This document shows, piece by piece, positions 32,028 through 40,137 of a stretch of DNA of 44,465 nt. The notes beneath the pieces were generated by a model. The model did not search any database. It saw nothing but the letters and a program-made list of their open reading frames with translations, and was not told the origin of the DNA. Each line of letters opens with the position of its first letter. The first letter of the stretch is position 1. Both the position numbers and the translations under genes were made by a program. The stretch is from Sphingopyxis sp. HIX (GTDB lineage Bacteria; Pseudomonadota; Alphaproteobacteria; Sphingomonadales; Sphingomonadaceae), in the NCBI RefSeq assembly GCF_001468285.1, contig NZ_LNSB01000046.1, positions 1 through 44,465 on the forward strand. Direction: 5' to 3'.

Positions 32028-32363
32028 ATGACGCAGCGCCACAAAGTACGGAAATCGGTGAACCGGGCCATCGGTCCCACCGTCGCCGTCCTCGCGGTGC
32101 TGGCGATGATCGGTTACGCGATCTTCGGCCCGACCGGCCTCTATGCCTGGGGCGATTACAGCCAGTCGGTCGAGAAGCAGCGCGTCGTGCTCGCGGCGCT
32201 GACCAAGAAGCAGGACGAGCTCAAGAACCGCGTCAATTTGCTCGACCGCCGCCGCGTCGATCCCGACCTCGCCGACGAATATGTGCGCGAGAAGCTGGGC
32301 GTGATGCACCCCGACGAGGTCGCGATCCCGATGCCGCCCGAGGGCGACGCGCCCGCGCGCTGA
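32028..32363 (+). CDS. ftsB: Septum formation initiator FtsB/DivIC family protein
   Basis: This 111-residue bitopic membrane protein of the divisome has a short basic cytoplasmic tail (TQRHKVRKSVNR), one membrane helix (IGPTVAVLAVLAMIGYAIF, about 15-33), a periplasmic coiled coil (YSQSVEKQRVVLAALTKKQDELKNRVNLL in outline, about 44-72) and the conserved end LADEYVREKLGVMHPDE. FtsB joins FtsL and FtsQ and signals to the FtsWI synthase. The ATG 32028 is chosen; a GTG one codon earlier is possible. No strong ribosome binding site is seen. It lies between a divergent S9 peptidase and pdhA. Confidence 0.9.
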   Translation: MTQRHKVRKSVNRAIGPTVAVLAVLAMIGYAIFGPTGLYAWGDYSQSVEKQRVVLAALTKKQDELKNRVNLLDRRRVDPDLADEYVREKLGVMHPDEVAIPMPPEGDAPAR

Positions 32364-32396
32364 CGCCTTTCTTCGCGACTTTGCTGCATACGTAAG

Positions 32397-32417
32397 TTGG
32401 ACCCGTGCGCGGTCCAA
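32397..32417. repeat. Short inverted repeat between ftsB and pdhA
   Basis: TTGGACC (32397-32403) and GGTCCAA (32411-32417) are exact reverse complements around a 7-base centre. It lies 8 bases upstream of the proposed pdhA -35 and 34 bases after the ftsB stop. It may be a regulator site for the pdh operon or a weak terminator for ftsB. Confidence 0.5.
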
Positions 32418-32424
32418 GCGGGCG

Positions 32425-32453
32425 TTGCCAAGCATGGCTGGCCGGTCCTATAG
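32425..32453 (+). promoter_or_regulatory. Promoter of the pdhAB operon
   Basis: TTGCCA (32425-32430) and CTATAG (32448-32453) are spaced 17 bases apart, a good sigma-70-type match. They lie 40 bases upstream of the pdhA TTG, with AAGGA in the leader. Confidence 0.55.
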
Positions 32454-32492
32454 GGGGCGCTGCCGTAACGGCTAACCCAAAAGGAACCCGCC

Positions 32493-33563
32493 TTGGCCAA
32501 AGCACCCGCGCGTAAGACTGCCGCGCCGAAAAAAGTCGCTTCCACCCCAGCGCCCACCGCCAACCGCGAAAAGCCGCGCGACCCCGCGCCCTATGACGCG
32601 ACGCCGGAGGAGCTCGAGAAATTCTATCGCGAGATGCTGCTCATCCGCCGCTTCGAGGAGAAGGCGGGGCAGCTCTATGGCCTCGGGCTGATCGGCGGTT
32701 TCTGCCACCTCTATATCGGCCAGGAGGCCGTCGCGGTCGGGCTGCAGTCGGCGCTCGACGGCGACAAGGACAGCGTCATCACCGGCTACCGCGACCATGG
32801 TCACATGCTCGCTTACGGCATCGACCCCAAGGTCATCATGGCCGAGCTGACCGGGCGTGCCGCGGGCATTTCGCGCGGCAAGGGCGGCTCGATGCACATG
32901 TTCAGCGTCGAGCATAAATTCTACGGCGGCCACGGCATCGTCGGCGCGCAGGTGTCGCTCGGCACCGGCCTCGCCTTCGCGCACAAGTACCGCGGCGACG
33001 GCGGCGTGGCGATGGCCTATTTCGGCGACGGCGCCGCGAACCAGGGCCAGGTCTACGAGAGCTTCAACATGGCCGAGCTGTGGAAGCTGCCGATCATCTT
33101 CGTGATCGAGAACAACCAGTACGCCATGGGCACCTCGGTCAACCGCTCGTCGGCCGAGGACCAGCTCTATCGCCGCGGCGAGAGCTTCCGCATCCCCGGC
33201 ATGCAGGTCGACGGCATGGACGTGCTCGCGGTGCGCGGCGCGGCCGAGGCGGCGCTCGAATGGGTGCGCGCGGGCAAGGGGCCGGTGCTGATGGAGCTCA
33301 AGACCTATCGCTACCGCGGCCACTCGATGTCCGACCCCGCCAAATATCGCAGCCGCGAGGAAGTGCAGGCGGTGCGCGACAAGTCGGATGCGATCGAACA
33401 TCTCAAGAAGCTGATGACCGATGCGGGCGTCACCGAGGAGAAGTTCAAGGAGATCGACAAGGAGATCCGCCAGATCGTCGCCGAGAGCGCGGACTTCGCC
33501 GAAAGCGCGCCCGAACCCGAGCTGCATGAACTTTATACCGACGTGCTGGTGGAGCAATATTGA
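32493..33563 (+). CDS. pdhA: Pyruvate dehydrogenase E1 component, alpha subunit
   Basis: This is a 356-residue ThDP enzyme subunit. The TTG start is chosen because AAGGA lies 8 bases upstream and the first ATG is some 46 codons in, inside conserved sequence. Motifs: [25 protein letters not shown] in part, the ThDP site [12 protein letters not shown] (178-189) through [11 protein letters not shown], and the phosphorylation-loop-like region SMSDPAKYR. The N-terminus is Lys/Ala/Pro-rich (residues 1-28). It decarboxylates pyruvate with PdhB, feeding acetyl-CoA from glycolysis. The pdhB ATG follows the stop by one base. E2 and E3 genes are not in the window. Confidence 0.96.
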   Translation: MAKAPARKTAAPKKVASTPAPTANREKPRDPAPYDATPEELEKFYREMLLIRRFEEKAGQLYGLGLIGGFCHLYIGQEAVAVGLQSALDGDKDSVITGYRDHGHMLAYGIDPKVIMAELTGRAAGISRGKGGSMHMFSVEHKFYGGHGIVGAQVSLGTGLAFAHKYRGDGGVAMAYFGDGAANQGQVYESFNMAELWKLPIIFVIENNQYAMGTSVNRSSAEDQLYRRGESFRIPGMQVDGMDVLAVRGAAEAALEWVRAGKGPVLMELKTYRYRGHSMSDPAKYRSREEVQAVRDKSDAIEHLKKLMTDAGVTEEKFKEIDKEIRQIVAESADFAESAPEPELHELYTDVLVEQY

Positions 33564-33564
33564 G

Positions 33565-34941
33565 ATGGCCATCGAATTGAAGATGCCGGCGCTGTCGCCG
33601 ACGATGGAAGAGGGCACGCTCGCCAAGTGGCTCGTCAAGGAAGGCGACACGGTGAAGTCGGGCGACATCCTAGCCGAGATCGAGACCGACAAGGCGACGA
33701 TGGAATTCGAAGCCATCGACGAAGGCACGATCAGCCAGATCCTGGTCGCCGAGGGCACCGACAATGTGAAGGTCGGCACCGTGATCGCGACGATCACCGG
33801 CGAGGGCGAAGAAGCGGCGCCTGCGCCTGCTGCCGCGCCGGCGCCCGCTCCGGCCGAGGAACCCAAGGCGGCGGAACCTGCGCCGGCTCCAGCTCCCGTT
33901 GCGGAGAAGCCCGCAGCGGCCGAGCGCGCCTCCGACCCCGCGATCCCCGAGGGAACCGCGATGGTCAAGCTCACCGTCCGCGAAGCCTTGCGCGACGCGA
34001 TGGCCGAGGAAATGCGCAAGGACGACCGCGTCTTCGTGATGGGCGAGGAAGTCGCCGAATATCAGGGCGCGTACAAGGTCACGCAGGGGCTGCTCCAGGA
34101 ATTCGGCCCGCAGCGCGTGGTCGACACGCCGATCACCGAATATGGTTTCGCCGGCCTCGGCTCGGGCGCGGCGATGGGCGGGCTCAAGCCGGTCATCGAG
34201 TTCATGACCTTCAACTTCGCGATGCAGGCGATCGACCACATCATCAACTCGGCGGCGAAGACCAACTATATGTCGGGCGGCCAGATGCGCTGTCCGATCG
34301 TCTTCCGCGGCCCCAATGGCGCGGCGAGCCGCGTCGCCGCGCAGCACAGCCAGAATTACGCGCCCTGGTACGCCAGCGTCCCCGGGCTGATCGTGATCTC
34401 GCCCTATGACTCGGCCGACGCCAAGGGGCTGATGAAGGCCGCGATCCGCAGCGAGGATCCGGTGGTCTTCCTCGAGAACGAACTGCTCTACGGCCGCAGC
34501 TTCGAGGTTCCCGACGTCGAGGATTTCGTCCTGCCGATCGGCAAGGCGCGGATCATGCGGCAGGGCGGCGATGTCACCATCGTCAGCTATTCGATCGGCG
34601 TCGGGCTCGCGCTCGAAGCCGCCGATGCGCTGGCGGCCGAGGGCATCGACGCTGAGGTGATCGACCTCCGCACGCTGCGCCCGCTCGATACCGTGACCGT
34701 GCTTGCGAGCCTCAAGAAGACCAACCGCCTCGTCGTGGTCGAGGAAGGCTGGCCGGTGTGCTCGATCGCCAGCGAACTCGCGATGGTCGCGATGGAGCAT
34801 GGCTTCGACGACCTCGACGCGCCCGTCATGCGCGTGTGCAACGAGGACGTGCCGCTGCCCTATGCCGCCAATCTGGAAAAGGCCGCGCTGGTCGACACCC
34901 CGCGCGTGATCGCGGCGGTGAAGGCGGTTTGTAACCGGTAA
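33565..34941 (+). CDS. pdhB: Pyruvate dehydrogenase E1 component, beta subunit with N-terminal lipoyl domain
   Basis: This is a 458-residue protein. Residues 1-78 form a biotinyl/lipoyl domain ([20 protein letters not shown], with lipoyl-Lys43 in [11 protein letters not shown]). A Pro/Ala/Glu-rich flexible linker (about 85-125) leads to the E1 beta transketolase-like domains: [52 protein letters not shown] and the C-terminal [12 protein letters not shown] with VVVEEGWP. A lipoyl domain on E1 beta is known in several alphaproteobacteria and not in most other bacteria, and gives an extra swinging arm besides those of E2. A hairpin follows the stop. Confidence 0.96.
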   Translation: MAIELKMPALSPTMEEGTLAKWLVKEGDTVKSGDILAEIETDKATMEFEAIDEGTISQILVAEGTDNVKVGTVIATITGEGEEAAPAPAAAPAPAPAEEPKAAEPAPAPAPVAEKPAAAERASDPAIPEGTAMVKLTVREALRDAMAEEMRKDDRVFVMGEEVAEYQGAYKVTQGLLQEFGPQRVVDTPITEYGFAGLGSGAAMGGLKPVIEFMTFNFAMQAIDHIINSAAKTNYMSGGQMRCPIVFRGPNGAASRVAAQHSQNYAPWYASVPGLIVISPYDSADAKGLMKAAIRSEDPVVFLENELLYGRSFEVPDVEDFVLPIGKARIMRQGGDVTIVSYSIGVGLALEAADALAAEGIDAEVIDLRTLRPLDTVTVLASLKKTNRLVVVEEGWPVCSIASELAMVAMEHGFDDLDAPVMRVCNEDVPLPYAANLEKAALVDTPRVIAAVKAVCNR

Positions 34942-34943
34942 TC

Positions 34944-34980
34944 CATAGCGTCGCCCCCGCGAAGGCGGGGGCGACGGCTA
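34944..34980. repeat. CCCGCGAAGGCGGG-family hairpin, copy 3 (single-hairpin form), likely bidirectional terminator
   Basis: GTCGCCCCCGC (34950-34960), loop GAAG, GCGGGGGCGAC (34965-34975) form a perfect 11-bp stem, flanked by ATAGC and GCTAT that extend the pairing. Only one hairpin is present, not the paired form of copies 1 and 2. It lies between the convergent pdhB and TadE-like genes. Confidence 0.85.
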
Positions 34981-34985
34981 TCGGT

Positions 34986-35621
34986 TCAACACACCGCCAC
35001 ATCCGCCTCGGGCGACGGATTGTAGATCTGCCCCAGATCGCGCTCGTCGCGGACGAGGAAGGACGAGGTGTAGCGGATCTCCTGCGGCCCCATCCAACTG
35101 CCATAGGCGAGCGGCTGATAGTCGTAGGCGATCTCGACGAACATCACAGCGGTCCCGCGCGGCGCCTTCACGCGCTGGCCGTCGTCGCCCATGCCGGTGA
35201 AATGCGTGCCCGTCTTGCCGGTGCCTTCGATGCCGTAACTCGACGGGAAATCCTTGTGCCCGGCGCAGCGCTGCCAGTGGATCCACTGCCCGCCCTCGGC
35301 ATTTTGCTCGAGGCTCGACAGGATCACGCGCCCGTCCTTTTCGAGCCCCAGCCCCGCATGGCGGTCGAGCAGCGAGTGCAGCAGTTCGTTGACGTCGGCC
35401 TCGCGCATCTGCGGCATCGCGGCGCCGGTGTCGATGCTGACGCGCGACGCGGCGTCGGCGAGCGTCGAGGCGGCCTGGCTGACGCGCATATGCGCGAGCG
35501 CGAGGTTGGTGAGCTCGATCCCGCCGAGGCCGAGGAACAGCACCGTCGGCAGCAGGATCGCGGTCTCGATTACCGCGCCGGCGCGCGTGTCGCGCAGGAA
35601 CGCCTTGAGCCGGGTCAGCAT
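34986..35621 (-). CDS. TadE-like pseudopilin/pilus assembly protein (first)
   Basis: This 211-residue protein starts MLTRLKAFLRDTRAGAVIE. The TadE signature is a short basic leader, RAGAVIETAILLPTVLFLGLGGIELTN, with the Glu five residues into the hydrophobic segment as in Flp/TadE prepilins. The mature part is extracytoplasmic and soluble, with two Cys (QRCAGHKD and the terminal VAVC). TadE-like minor pilins are part of Tad/Flp adhesive pili. The start lies inside the end of the upstream gene (7-base overlap), making three coupled genes with 35615-38115. The core Tad machinery is not in the window. Confidence 0.87.
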   Translation of the reverse strand: MLTRLKAFLRDTRAGAVIETAILLPTVLFLGLGGIELTNLALAHMRVSQAASTLADAASRVSIDTGAAMPQMREADVNELLHSLLDRHAGLGLEKDGRVILSSLEQNAEGGQWIHWQRCAGHKDFPSSYGIEGTGKTGTHFTGMGDDGQRVKAPRGTAVMFVEIAYDYQPLAYGSWMGPQEIRYTSSFLVRDERDLGQIYNPSPEADVAVC

Positions 35622-36214
35622 ATCGATTCCGCGCCGCTTTCGCCGTCGCTGTACGGCTGGTTGCGCAGCAGCGTGCTGGCCGAGATTTCGGTCACCTGCG
35701 GCTGCCCGAGCATGCGCCACAGCGGGAAGATGCGGACGAAGTCGACGCTGGCGGTGAATTCGACGACCTGGTTCGCGCGGCCGTTGCCCGCGGCCGACGG
35801 GTCGGCGTCCCAGCGGCCGTTGCCGTTACTGTCGTAGAAGCATTCGCCCTCGTCGAAGCGGCCGTTGCCGTCGGCGTCGGTGAAGCGCTCGGGCGTGCGC
35901 ACGTCGGCATAGCCGGCATAGGCGCGGCGCTCGATGCGGACGACCGCGCCGCCATGGACGTTGCGGACCTGCGCGCGCACCGCTTCGTCGAGCGCATCCT
36001 GGTTGCCGGCATAGGCCTGGAGCGTTGCCGAGCGGCCGGCCTCCTCGACGATCCCCGACAGCGATGCCTTCATATAATATTGCCAGGCGAGGTCGAAGAT
36101 GCCCATCGTCGCGAGCAGGAAGAGCGGCGCCATGAAGGCGAATTCGACCGCCGCGACGCCGCGCCGGTCGCGCAGGAAGCGCCGCAGCGCGGGGAGGGGG
36201 ACGCGGCGCGTCAT
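35615..36214 (-). CDS. TadE-like pseudopilin with two EF-hand-like calcium loops
   Basis: This is a 199-residue protein. The basic leader LRRFLRDRRGVAAVEFAFMAPLFLLATMG shows the TadE prepilin-type segment, in outline at residues 10-38. In the mature part DADGNGRFDEGE (113-124) and DSNGNGRWDAD (128-138) are classic DxDxNGxxD calcium-binding loops, as in EF-hand or dockerin proteins. A Cys lies between them and a Cys ends the chain (GAESIC). Calcium binding by the extracellular part is inferred. The ATG overlaps the TadG stop (ATGA). Confidence 0.87.
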   Translation of the reverse strand: MTRRVPLPALRRFLRDRRGVAAVEFAFMAPLFLLATMGIFDLAWQYYMKASLSGIVEEAGRSATLQAYAGNQDALDEAVRAQVRNVHGGAVVRIERRAYAGYADVRTPERFTDADGNGRFDEGECFYDSNGNGRWDADPSAAGNGRANQVVEFTASVDFVRIFPLWRMLGQPQVTEISASTLLRNQPYSDGESGAESIC

Positions 36215-38115
36215 TTGGTCAGCCGCAGCTTCGATATCTTGCCCGCGATCTTGCGGAACGCCGCCTGCAGCTCGACCGAGTTCGCCGCCTGAAACGCCTT
36301 GTCGCCGCCCGAACATTGCGCGAGCGCCGGGGTCAGTTCGGTGCCGAAGGCGACGATCCAGATCGTCATGCCACGCGCGCGCGTCGCCTTGCACAGCGCG
36401 AGAAAACGGTTCTCGACCTCCTGATTGAGCATCGCCGACGTCGGCGTCGCCGCGGCGTTCGTCTGCCGCCGCCGGTCGAGGAAGGGGTGGCCATAGGCGT
36501 CATATTCCTTGACCCCGACCGAGATATAGCCGTCGGTCATGAAGATCAGGTGGCGGACCTGGTCGCCGCGGTTCTCGGCGCGGAAAAGGCCGGTCGGCGA
36601 CAGGAAACGCGCGCCCCACAAGAGCCCGATGTCGTGGTGCGTCGCGCCCGTCGCGACCAGCGTGTCGAGATAATCCTCGAGCTGCACCCCGTCCATCGGC
36701 TTCAGCTTTTGCGCGGGGGCAGGGCAGAAGCGCTGGCCCGACCAATGGTCGACCAGATTGGCATATTTGGCGGCCGTGGTGACCGGATCGACATTGGGGC
36801 GCATGAAGACGAGCCCGGGGAGCGAGGGTTTCCACTGCGTCGCGGGGTCGCCGGGGCTGGGCACCAGGTCGATCTGCAGGTCGAGCGCCTCGGCGGGGAG
36901 CGGGTCGTAGCTGTCGGCGGCGACGGTCTGCCGCTCCTCGATGCAGCCATACCAGGGGATTTCACGGTTGCTGCCGTCGTTGTTGATCTTTGCCTTGACC
37001 GAACCGCCCTCGGTCAGCCCGCGCAGTTTCGACACATCATAGGTGATCGGGGCATATTCCCAGGTGATCTCGGTCAACCCGACGGGCTCGGTTACCCATT
37101 CGAAAGTGTGATCGTAATTCTCGTTGTCGCTCGCTCGCACCTCGCAGGTCGTTCCGTTGAGGACGGCGCGATAGGTGGTCCCGTTGATCACCTCGTTGAA
37201 GGTCTCGATCGTCCGGGTTCCCGGTCGCGGATTCATGACCGGCTCGGTGCGGGTCGATATCAGCGTTTTTTTGACGGTCGCATTGCCCGCCGGCTTGGTC
37301 GGGCAACTGTAATAAGAAAGGCCGCTCTCACCGCCGTCGTTATAAACCGCGGGATAGGTCGATTCGAGCCGTTCACTTCTGCTGCCGCCGTTCCTGACGT
37401 CGTTGCGCGCATATTGCGTCAGTCCGTCCTTGCTGTTGTTCGATTCGATCCGCCGCGACTGATAGGTCGCCTTGTCGACCATCCAGTCGCGGTCGAGCGA
37501 ATAGCCGACATTGACCGTCGACGTATAGGGCATGAAGCCGTAGCGGATCGTCGCGCCGCTGGGCTTCACCGCCTCGAGCTCGCCATGGAACCGGGTCACC
37601 GCCTCCTTCATCGCGTCGAAGCGCGAGACGCTGTCGCCCGGGTTGACGTCCTTCATCGACCCCGTCGTGTCGAGCACGAACATCACGTCGGTGTTGGTGA
37701 TTTCCTGCATCGCGCGGCAATTGGCGCCCAGCGCCATGACGTGCTGGCCGAAGACGCGCATCACCGCGGTGTCGAGCTTGGCCGATGCGGCACCGATGAT
37801 TTCGGAGCCGTTCTGCGACAGTTGGAAGTCGACATCGCGGCTGCCGAAGCTGCTCTGGCCGAAATTGGCGTTGAAATATTCGTCGCCGACCTTGCGGCCG
37901 TCGTCGGTCAGGCCCGTGCCCGACACCTTGCGCGCCGCGAGCACGCCGGCGTCGCACGCGGCCTGCAGCCGCGTCTTGGCCATATAGGCGCGGCTGACGT
38001 CGATCCCCGACCCGACGAAGGCGACCAGCGGCAGCATCATGCCCGCGACGAGCATCAGCGTGTTGCCGCGCCGGTCGCGCGCGAGGCCGCGCCAAAAGTC
38101 AGGCCATGACGCCAT
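36211..38115 (-). CDS. TadG-like pilus assembly protein with von Willebrand A domain
   Basis: This 634-residue protein starts MASWPDFWRG with AGGGA upstream. A TadG-type N-terminus (DRRGNTLMLVAGMMLPLVAF) anchors it, followed by the paired-Ala segment RLQAACDAGVLAARK. The VWA domain begins at VMFVLDTTGSMKD (MIDAS residues DTTGS, 149-153). It is interrupted by a long insert (about 230-430) with many Asn, Tyr and Thr and a few Cys, then resumes at HHDIGLLWGARFLSP and HLIFMTDGYISVG. The insert is less GC-rich than the flanks. TadG proteins sit in the envelope and help Tad pilus adhesion. It is first of three coupled genes. Confidence 0.88.
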   Translation of the reverse strand: MASWPDFWRGLARDRRGNTLMLVAGMMLPLVAFVGSGIDVSRAYMAKTRLQAACDAGVLAARKVSGTGLTDDGRKVGDEYFNANFGQSSFGSRDVDFQLSQNGSEIIGAASAKLDTAVMRVFGQHVMALGANCRAMQEITNTDVMFVLDTTGSMKDVNPGDSVSRFDAMKEAVTRFHGELEAVKPSGATIRYGFMPYTSTVNVGYSLDRDWMVDKATYQSRRIESNNSKDGLTQYARNDVRNGGSRSERLESTYPAVYNDGGESGLSYYSCPTKPAGNATVKKTLISTRTEPVMNPRPGTRTIETFNEVINGTTYRAVLNGTTCEVRASDNENYDHTFEWVTEPVGLTEITWEYAPITYDVSKLRGLTEGGSVKAKINNDGSNREIPWYGCIEERQTVAADSYDPLPAEALDLQIDLVPSPGDPATQWKPSLPGLVFMRPNVDPVTTAAKYANLVDHWSGQRFCPAPAQKLKPMDGVQLEDYLDTLVATGATHHDIGLLWGARFLSPTGLFRAENRGDQVRHLIFMTDGYISVGVKEYDAYGHPFLDRRRQTNAAATPTSAMLNQEVENRFLALCKATRARGMTIWIVAFGTELTPALAQCSGGDKAFQAANSVELQAAFRKIAGKISKLRLTK

Positions 38116-38206
38116 GACGGTCCCTGTGTCCCCCTGTCGCGCGGCACCCCTGCCGCTTTCCAACCAGCGCCGGACTAGGGCAGGCGTCGTAAGAGCGGGG
38201 CTAAGG

Positions 38207-38220
38207 CAGATGGTTAACTT
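38207..38220 (-). promoter_or_regulatory. CtrA-like half-site upstream of the TadG gene
   Basis: On the minus strand AGTTAACCAT contains TTAACCAT, a form known as a CtrA half-site in Caulobacter. It lies about 95 bases upstream of the TadG ATG in a 224-base divergent gap. A full TTAA-N7-TTAA site is absent. Nothing else clear is seen in this gap. Confidence 0.3.
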
Positions 38221-38339
38221 GGGTCCGAATCGCGCGCGAAGCCGGGATTCTTCGCTTTCGCCTGTCCCGCGGCGGGACGGTCCGAAGCGGGCGAGGAAGC
38301 GCTTGGGTCGCCGCGCGCGGGGTGGTAGCGGTGCGCGCG

Positions 38340-38993
38340 ATGACGACCGAAGCCTCCGACGCTGCAGACGCCGTGCTTTATCCCGACCTGCGCGACCCGC
38401 GCGTGATGGTCGCGGTGGCGCGTCCGTGGCGCCCCGCCGCGGCGAGCCTGTGGGCGCTCGCGGCGCGGCTGACGCGTCTGCTCGCCGAAGCGCGCGAGCC
38501 GCTGATCGGGCAGATCAAGCTCGCCTGGTGGCGCGACATGATGGCGACGCTGGCGAACGACCCCGACGCGCTGCCCAAGGGCGAGCCGCTGCTCGCCGAG
38601 CTCGCCGCGACCTGGGGCGGGCAGGCGGGGCTCGACGCGCTGGTCGACGCCGCCGAGGCGATGCTGCTCGCCGAGGACGACGACGCACGGCGCGAGGCGG
38701 CCGAAAGCTTCGGCGCGCGGCTGTTCGCCTTGTCGTCGGCGCAGGGCGGCGACGATCCGCGCGGGCGGCGCTGGGGGCTGCTCTGGGGAGCGGTGCAGCA
38801 GGAGGAGGCCGCGGCGGCGCGCGCGCTGTTCGCGGCGGCCGGCGCGACGCTCGCGCCGCGCGGGGCGTTCGCCGGCGATCGCGCCCTGCTGATGCTCGAC
38901 CGCTGGGCCGCGGCGATCGCCAAACGCGGCGGCGAGAGGCGCTGGCGAAGCGAGGGAGCGTTGCTCTTTCGCGTCGGGCTGATGGGGCGCTGA
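38340..38993 (+). CDS. Squalene/phytoene synthase-like protein, short form
   Basis: This 217-residue helical protein starts at MTTEASDAADAV; a GTG six codons earlier is possible. LYPDLRDPRVMVAVARPWRPAAASLWALA in outline and PLIGQIKLAWWRDMM match the start of squalene/phytoene-synthase-like proteins (IRLaWWRd motif). The Asp-rich DxxxD catalytic motifs of true synthases are not visible and the length is well below the usual ~290. It is more like the non-catalytic NDUFAF6-type branch linked to complex I assembly, but this is inference. Low-complexity Ala/Asp/Glu stretches fill the middle. Confidence 0.78.
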   Translation: MTTEASDAADAVLYPDLRDPRVMVAVARPWRPAAASLWALAARLTRLLAEAREPLIGQIKLAWWRDMMATLANDPDALPKGEPLLAELAATWGGQAGLDALVDAAEAMLLAEDDDARREAAESFGARLFALSSAQGGDDPRGRRWGLLWGAVQQEEAAAARALFAAAGATLAPRGAFAGDRALLMLDRWAAAIAKRGGERRWRSEGALLFRVGLMGR

Positions 38994-39048
38994 CGAATAA
39001 ACGACGCCGGGGCTGGAAATGGCGCCGCCGAACATCTATCTGTTGCGG

Positions 39049-39056
39049 TATAGAAT
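39049..39056 (+). promoter_or_regulatory. Possible -10 of the serine acetyltransferase gene
   Basis: TATAGAAT lies 20 bases upstream of the ATG at 39077 in the 83-base gap. No convincing -35 is seen. Confidence 0.35.
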
Positions 39057-39076
39057 AGGGTCGCAGGGGACGTTTG

Positions 39077-39790
39077 ATGTTCAACGGGCTGGTCGCCTAT
39101 CTCGATTCGATCAAGGCGCGCGACCCCGCGCCGCGCTCGCGCTGGGAAATCCTGCTCTATCCGGGCCTGCTCGCGGTCGGCATGCACCGCGTCGCGCACT
39201 GGCTGTTCGAGGCCGACCTGTTTTTCCTCGCGCGCTTCGTCAATCATTTCGCGCGTTTCCTGACCGCGATCGACATCCACCCGGGTGCGAAGATCGGGCG
39301 GCACCTGTTCATCGACCATGGTTTCGGCGTGGTGATCGGCGAGACCGCCGAGATCGGCGACAATGTCTCAATCTATCAGGGCGTGACATTGGGCGGCACC
39401 GACCCCGCCAACGGCATCGGCGGCAAGCGCCACCCGACCCTGGCGAACGACGTGATCGTCGGATCGGGTGCGCAGATCCTGGGCCCGGTCACGGTCAGCC
39501 CGCGCGCGCGCATCGGCGCCAATGCGGTGGTGACCAAGGATGTGCCCGAGGGTGCGGTGATGGTCGGCATCCCGGCGCGCTCGACGCTGGTCGACGCCAG
39601 CGAATATGCGCGCGAGTTCATCCCTTACGGCACGTGCAACGAGACGTTCGACCCCGCGACGCAGAAGGTCGAGCTGCTCCAGTGCCAGCTCGAGCAGCTC
39701 CAGAAGCAGCTCGCGGCGCTGGCCGCCGAGCGCGAAGCCGCCGTCGTCGTCAGCGAACCCGCACCGCGCAAGGGGCGTAGCCGCGCCTGA
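39077..39790 (+). CDS. cysE: Serine O-acetyltransferase (EpsC/CysE type)
   Basis: This is a 237-residue enzyme of cysteine synthesis that moves acetyl from acetyl-CoA to L-serine. The N-terminal helices are short (FLARFVNHFARFLTAIDIHPGA). The left-handed beta-helix hexapeptides follow: KIGRHLFIDHGFGVVIGETA with the catalytic His, DNVSIYQGVTLGG and ARIGANAVVTKDVPEGAVMVG. The C-terminus has a Gln-rich coiled coil (VELLQCQLEQLQKQLAALAAE), which may block the usual interaction with cysteine synthase. ATG 39077 follows AGGGGA; a TTG right before it is not used. The stop overlaps the DUF2794 start (TGATG). Confidence 0.93.
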   Translation: MFNGLVAYLDSIKARDPAPRSRWEILLYPGLLAVGMHRVAHWLFEADLFFLARFVNHFARFLTAIDIHPGAKIGRHLFIDHGFGVVIGETAEIGDNVSIYQGVTLGGTDPANGIGGKRHPTLANDVIVGSGAQILGPVTVSPRARIGANAVVTKDVPEGAVMVGIPARSTLVDASEYAREFIPYGTCNETFDPATQKVELLQCQLEQLQKQLAALAAEREAAVVVSEPAPRKGRSRA

Positions 39791-40137
39791 TGGGAACGGT
39801 GACGCCCCTGCCGCTCGCCGGTCGCACGGCGCCGCAGCAGACCGGTTTCGAGCGCCCCGAACTCATGCGCATCCTCGATCTCTACGGCCGGATGGTCGCG
39901 GCGGGGCATTGGCGCGACTATGCGATGGATTTCCATCGCGATGCGGCGATCTTCTCGGCCTTCCGCCGCGCCGCCGAGCGCCCCGAATATCGCATAGAGA
40001 AACGCCCCGCACTCAGGAGCCGGCAGGGCATGTGGGCCCTTGTCTCCGAAGCCGGGGCGGTCCTGAAACGCGGGGACGAGCTCGCGAACATACTCGCCCC
40101 CGTCGAACGCAAGCTTATGAAGCTGGTATCGGACTAG
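39790..40137 (+). CDS. DUF2794 domain-containing protein
   Basis: This 115-residue protein matches the alphaproteobacterial DUF2794 family closely: FERPELMRILDLYGRMVAAGHWRDYAMDF in outline, IFSAFRRAAERPEYRIEKRP, QGMWALVSEAGAVLKRG and ELANILAPVERKL. The function is unknown. Its ATG overlaps the serine acetyltransferase stop by one base, so translation is coupled. Its last 23 bases overlap the convergent membrane protein gene at 40115-41185. Confidence 0.9.
   Translation: MGTVTPLPLAGRTAPQQTGFERPELMRILDLYGRMVAAGHWRDYAMDFHRDAAIFSAFRRAAERPEYRIEKRPALRSRQGMWALVSEAGAVLKRGDELANILAPVERKLMKLVSD

Noticed and set aside
39074..39076. TTG at 39074 as the serine acetyltransferase start
   Set aside because: The following ATG at 39077 is better spaced from AGGGGA and is the stronger codon.
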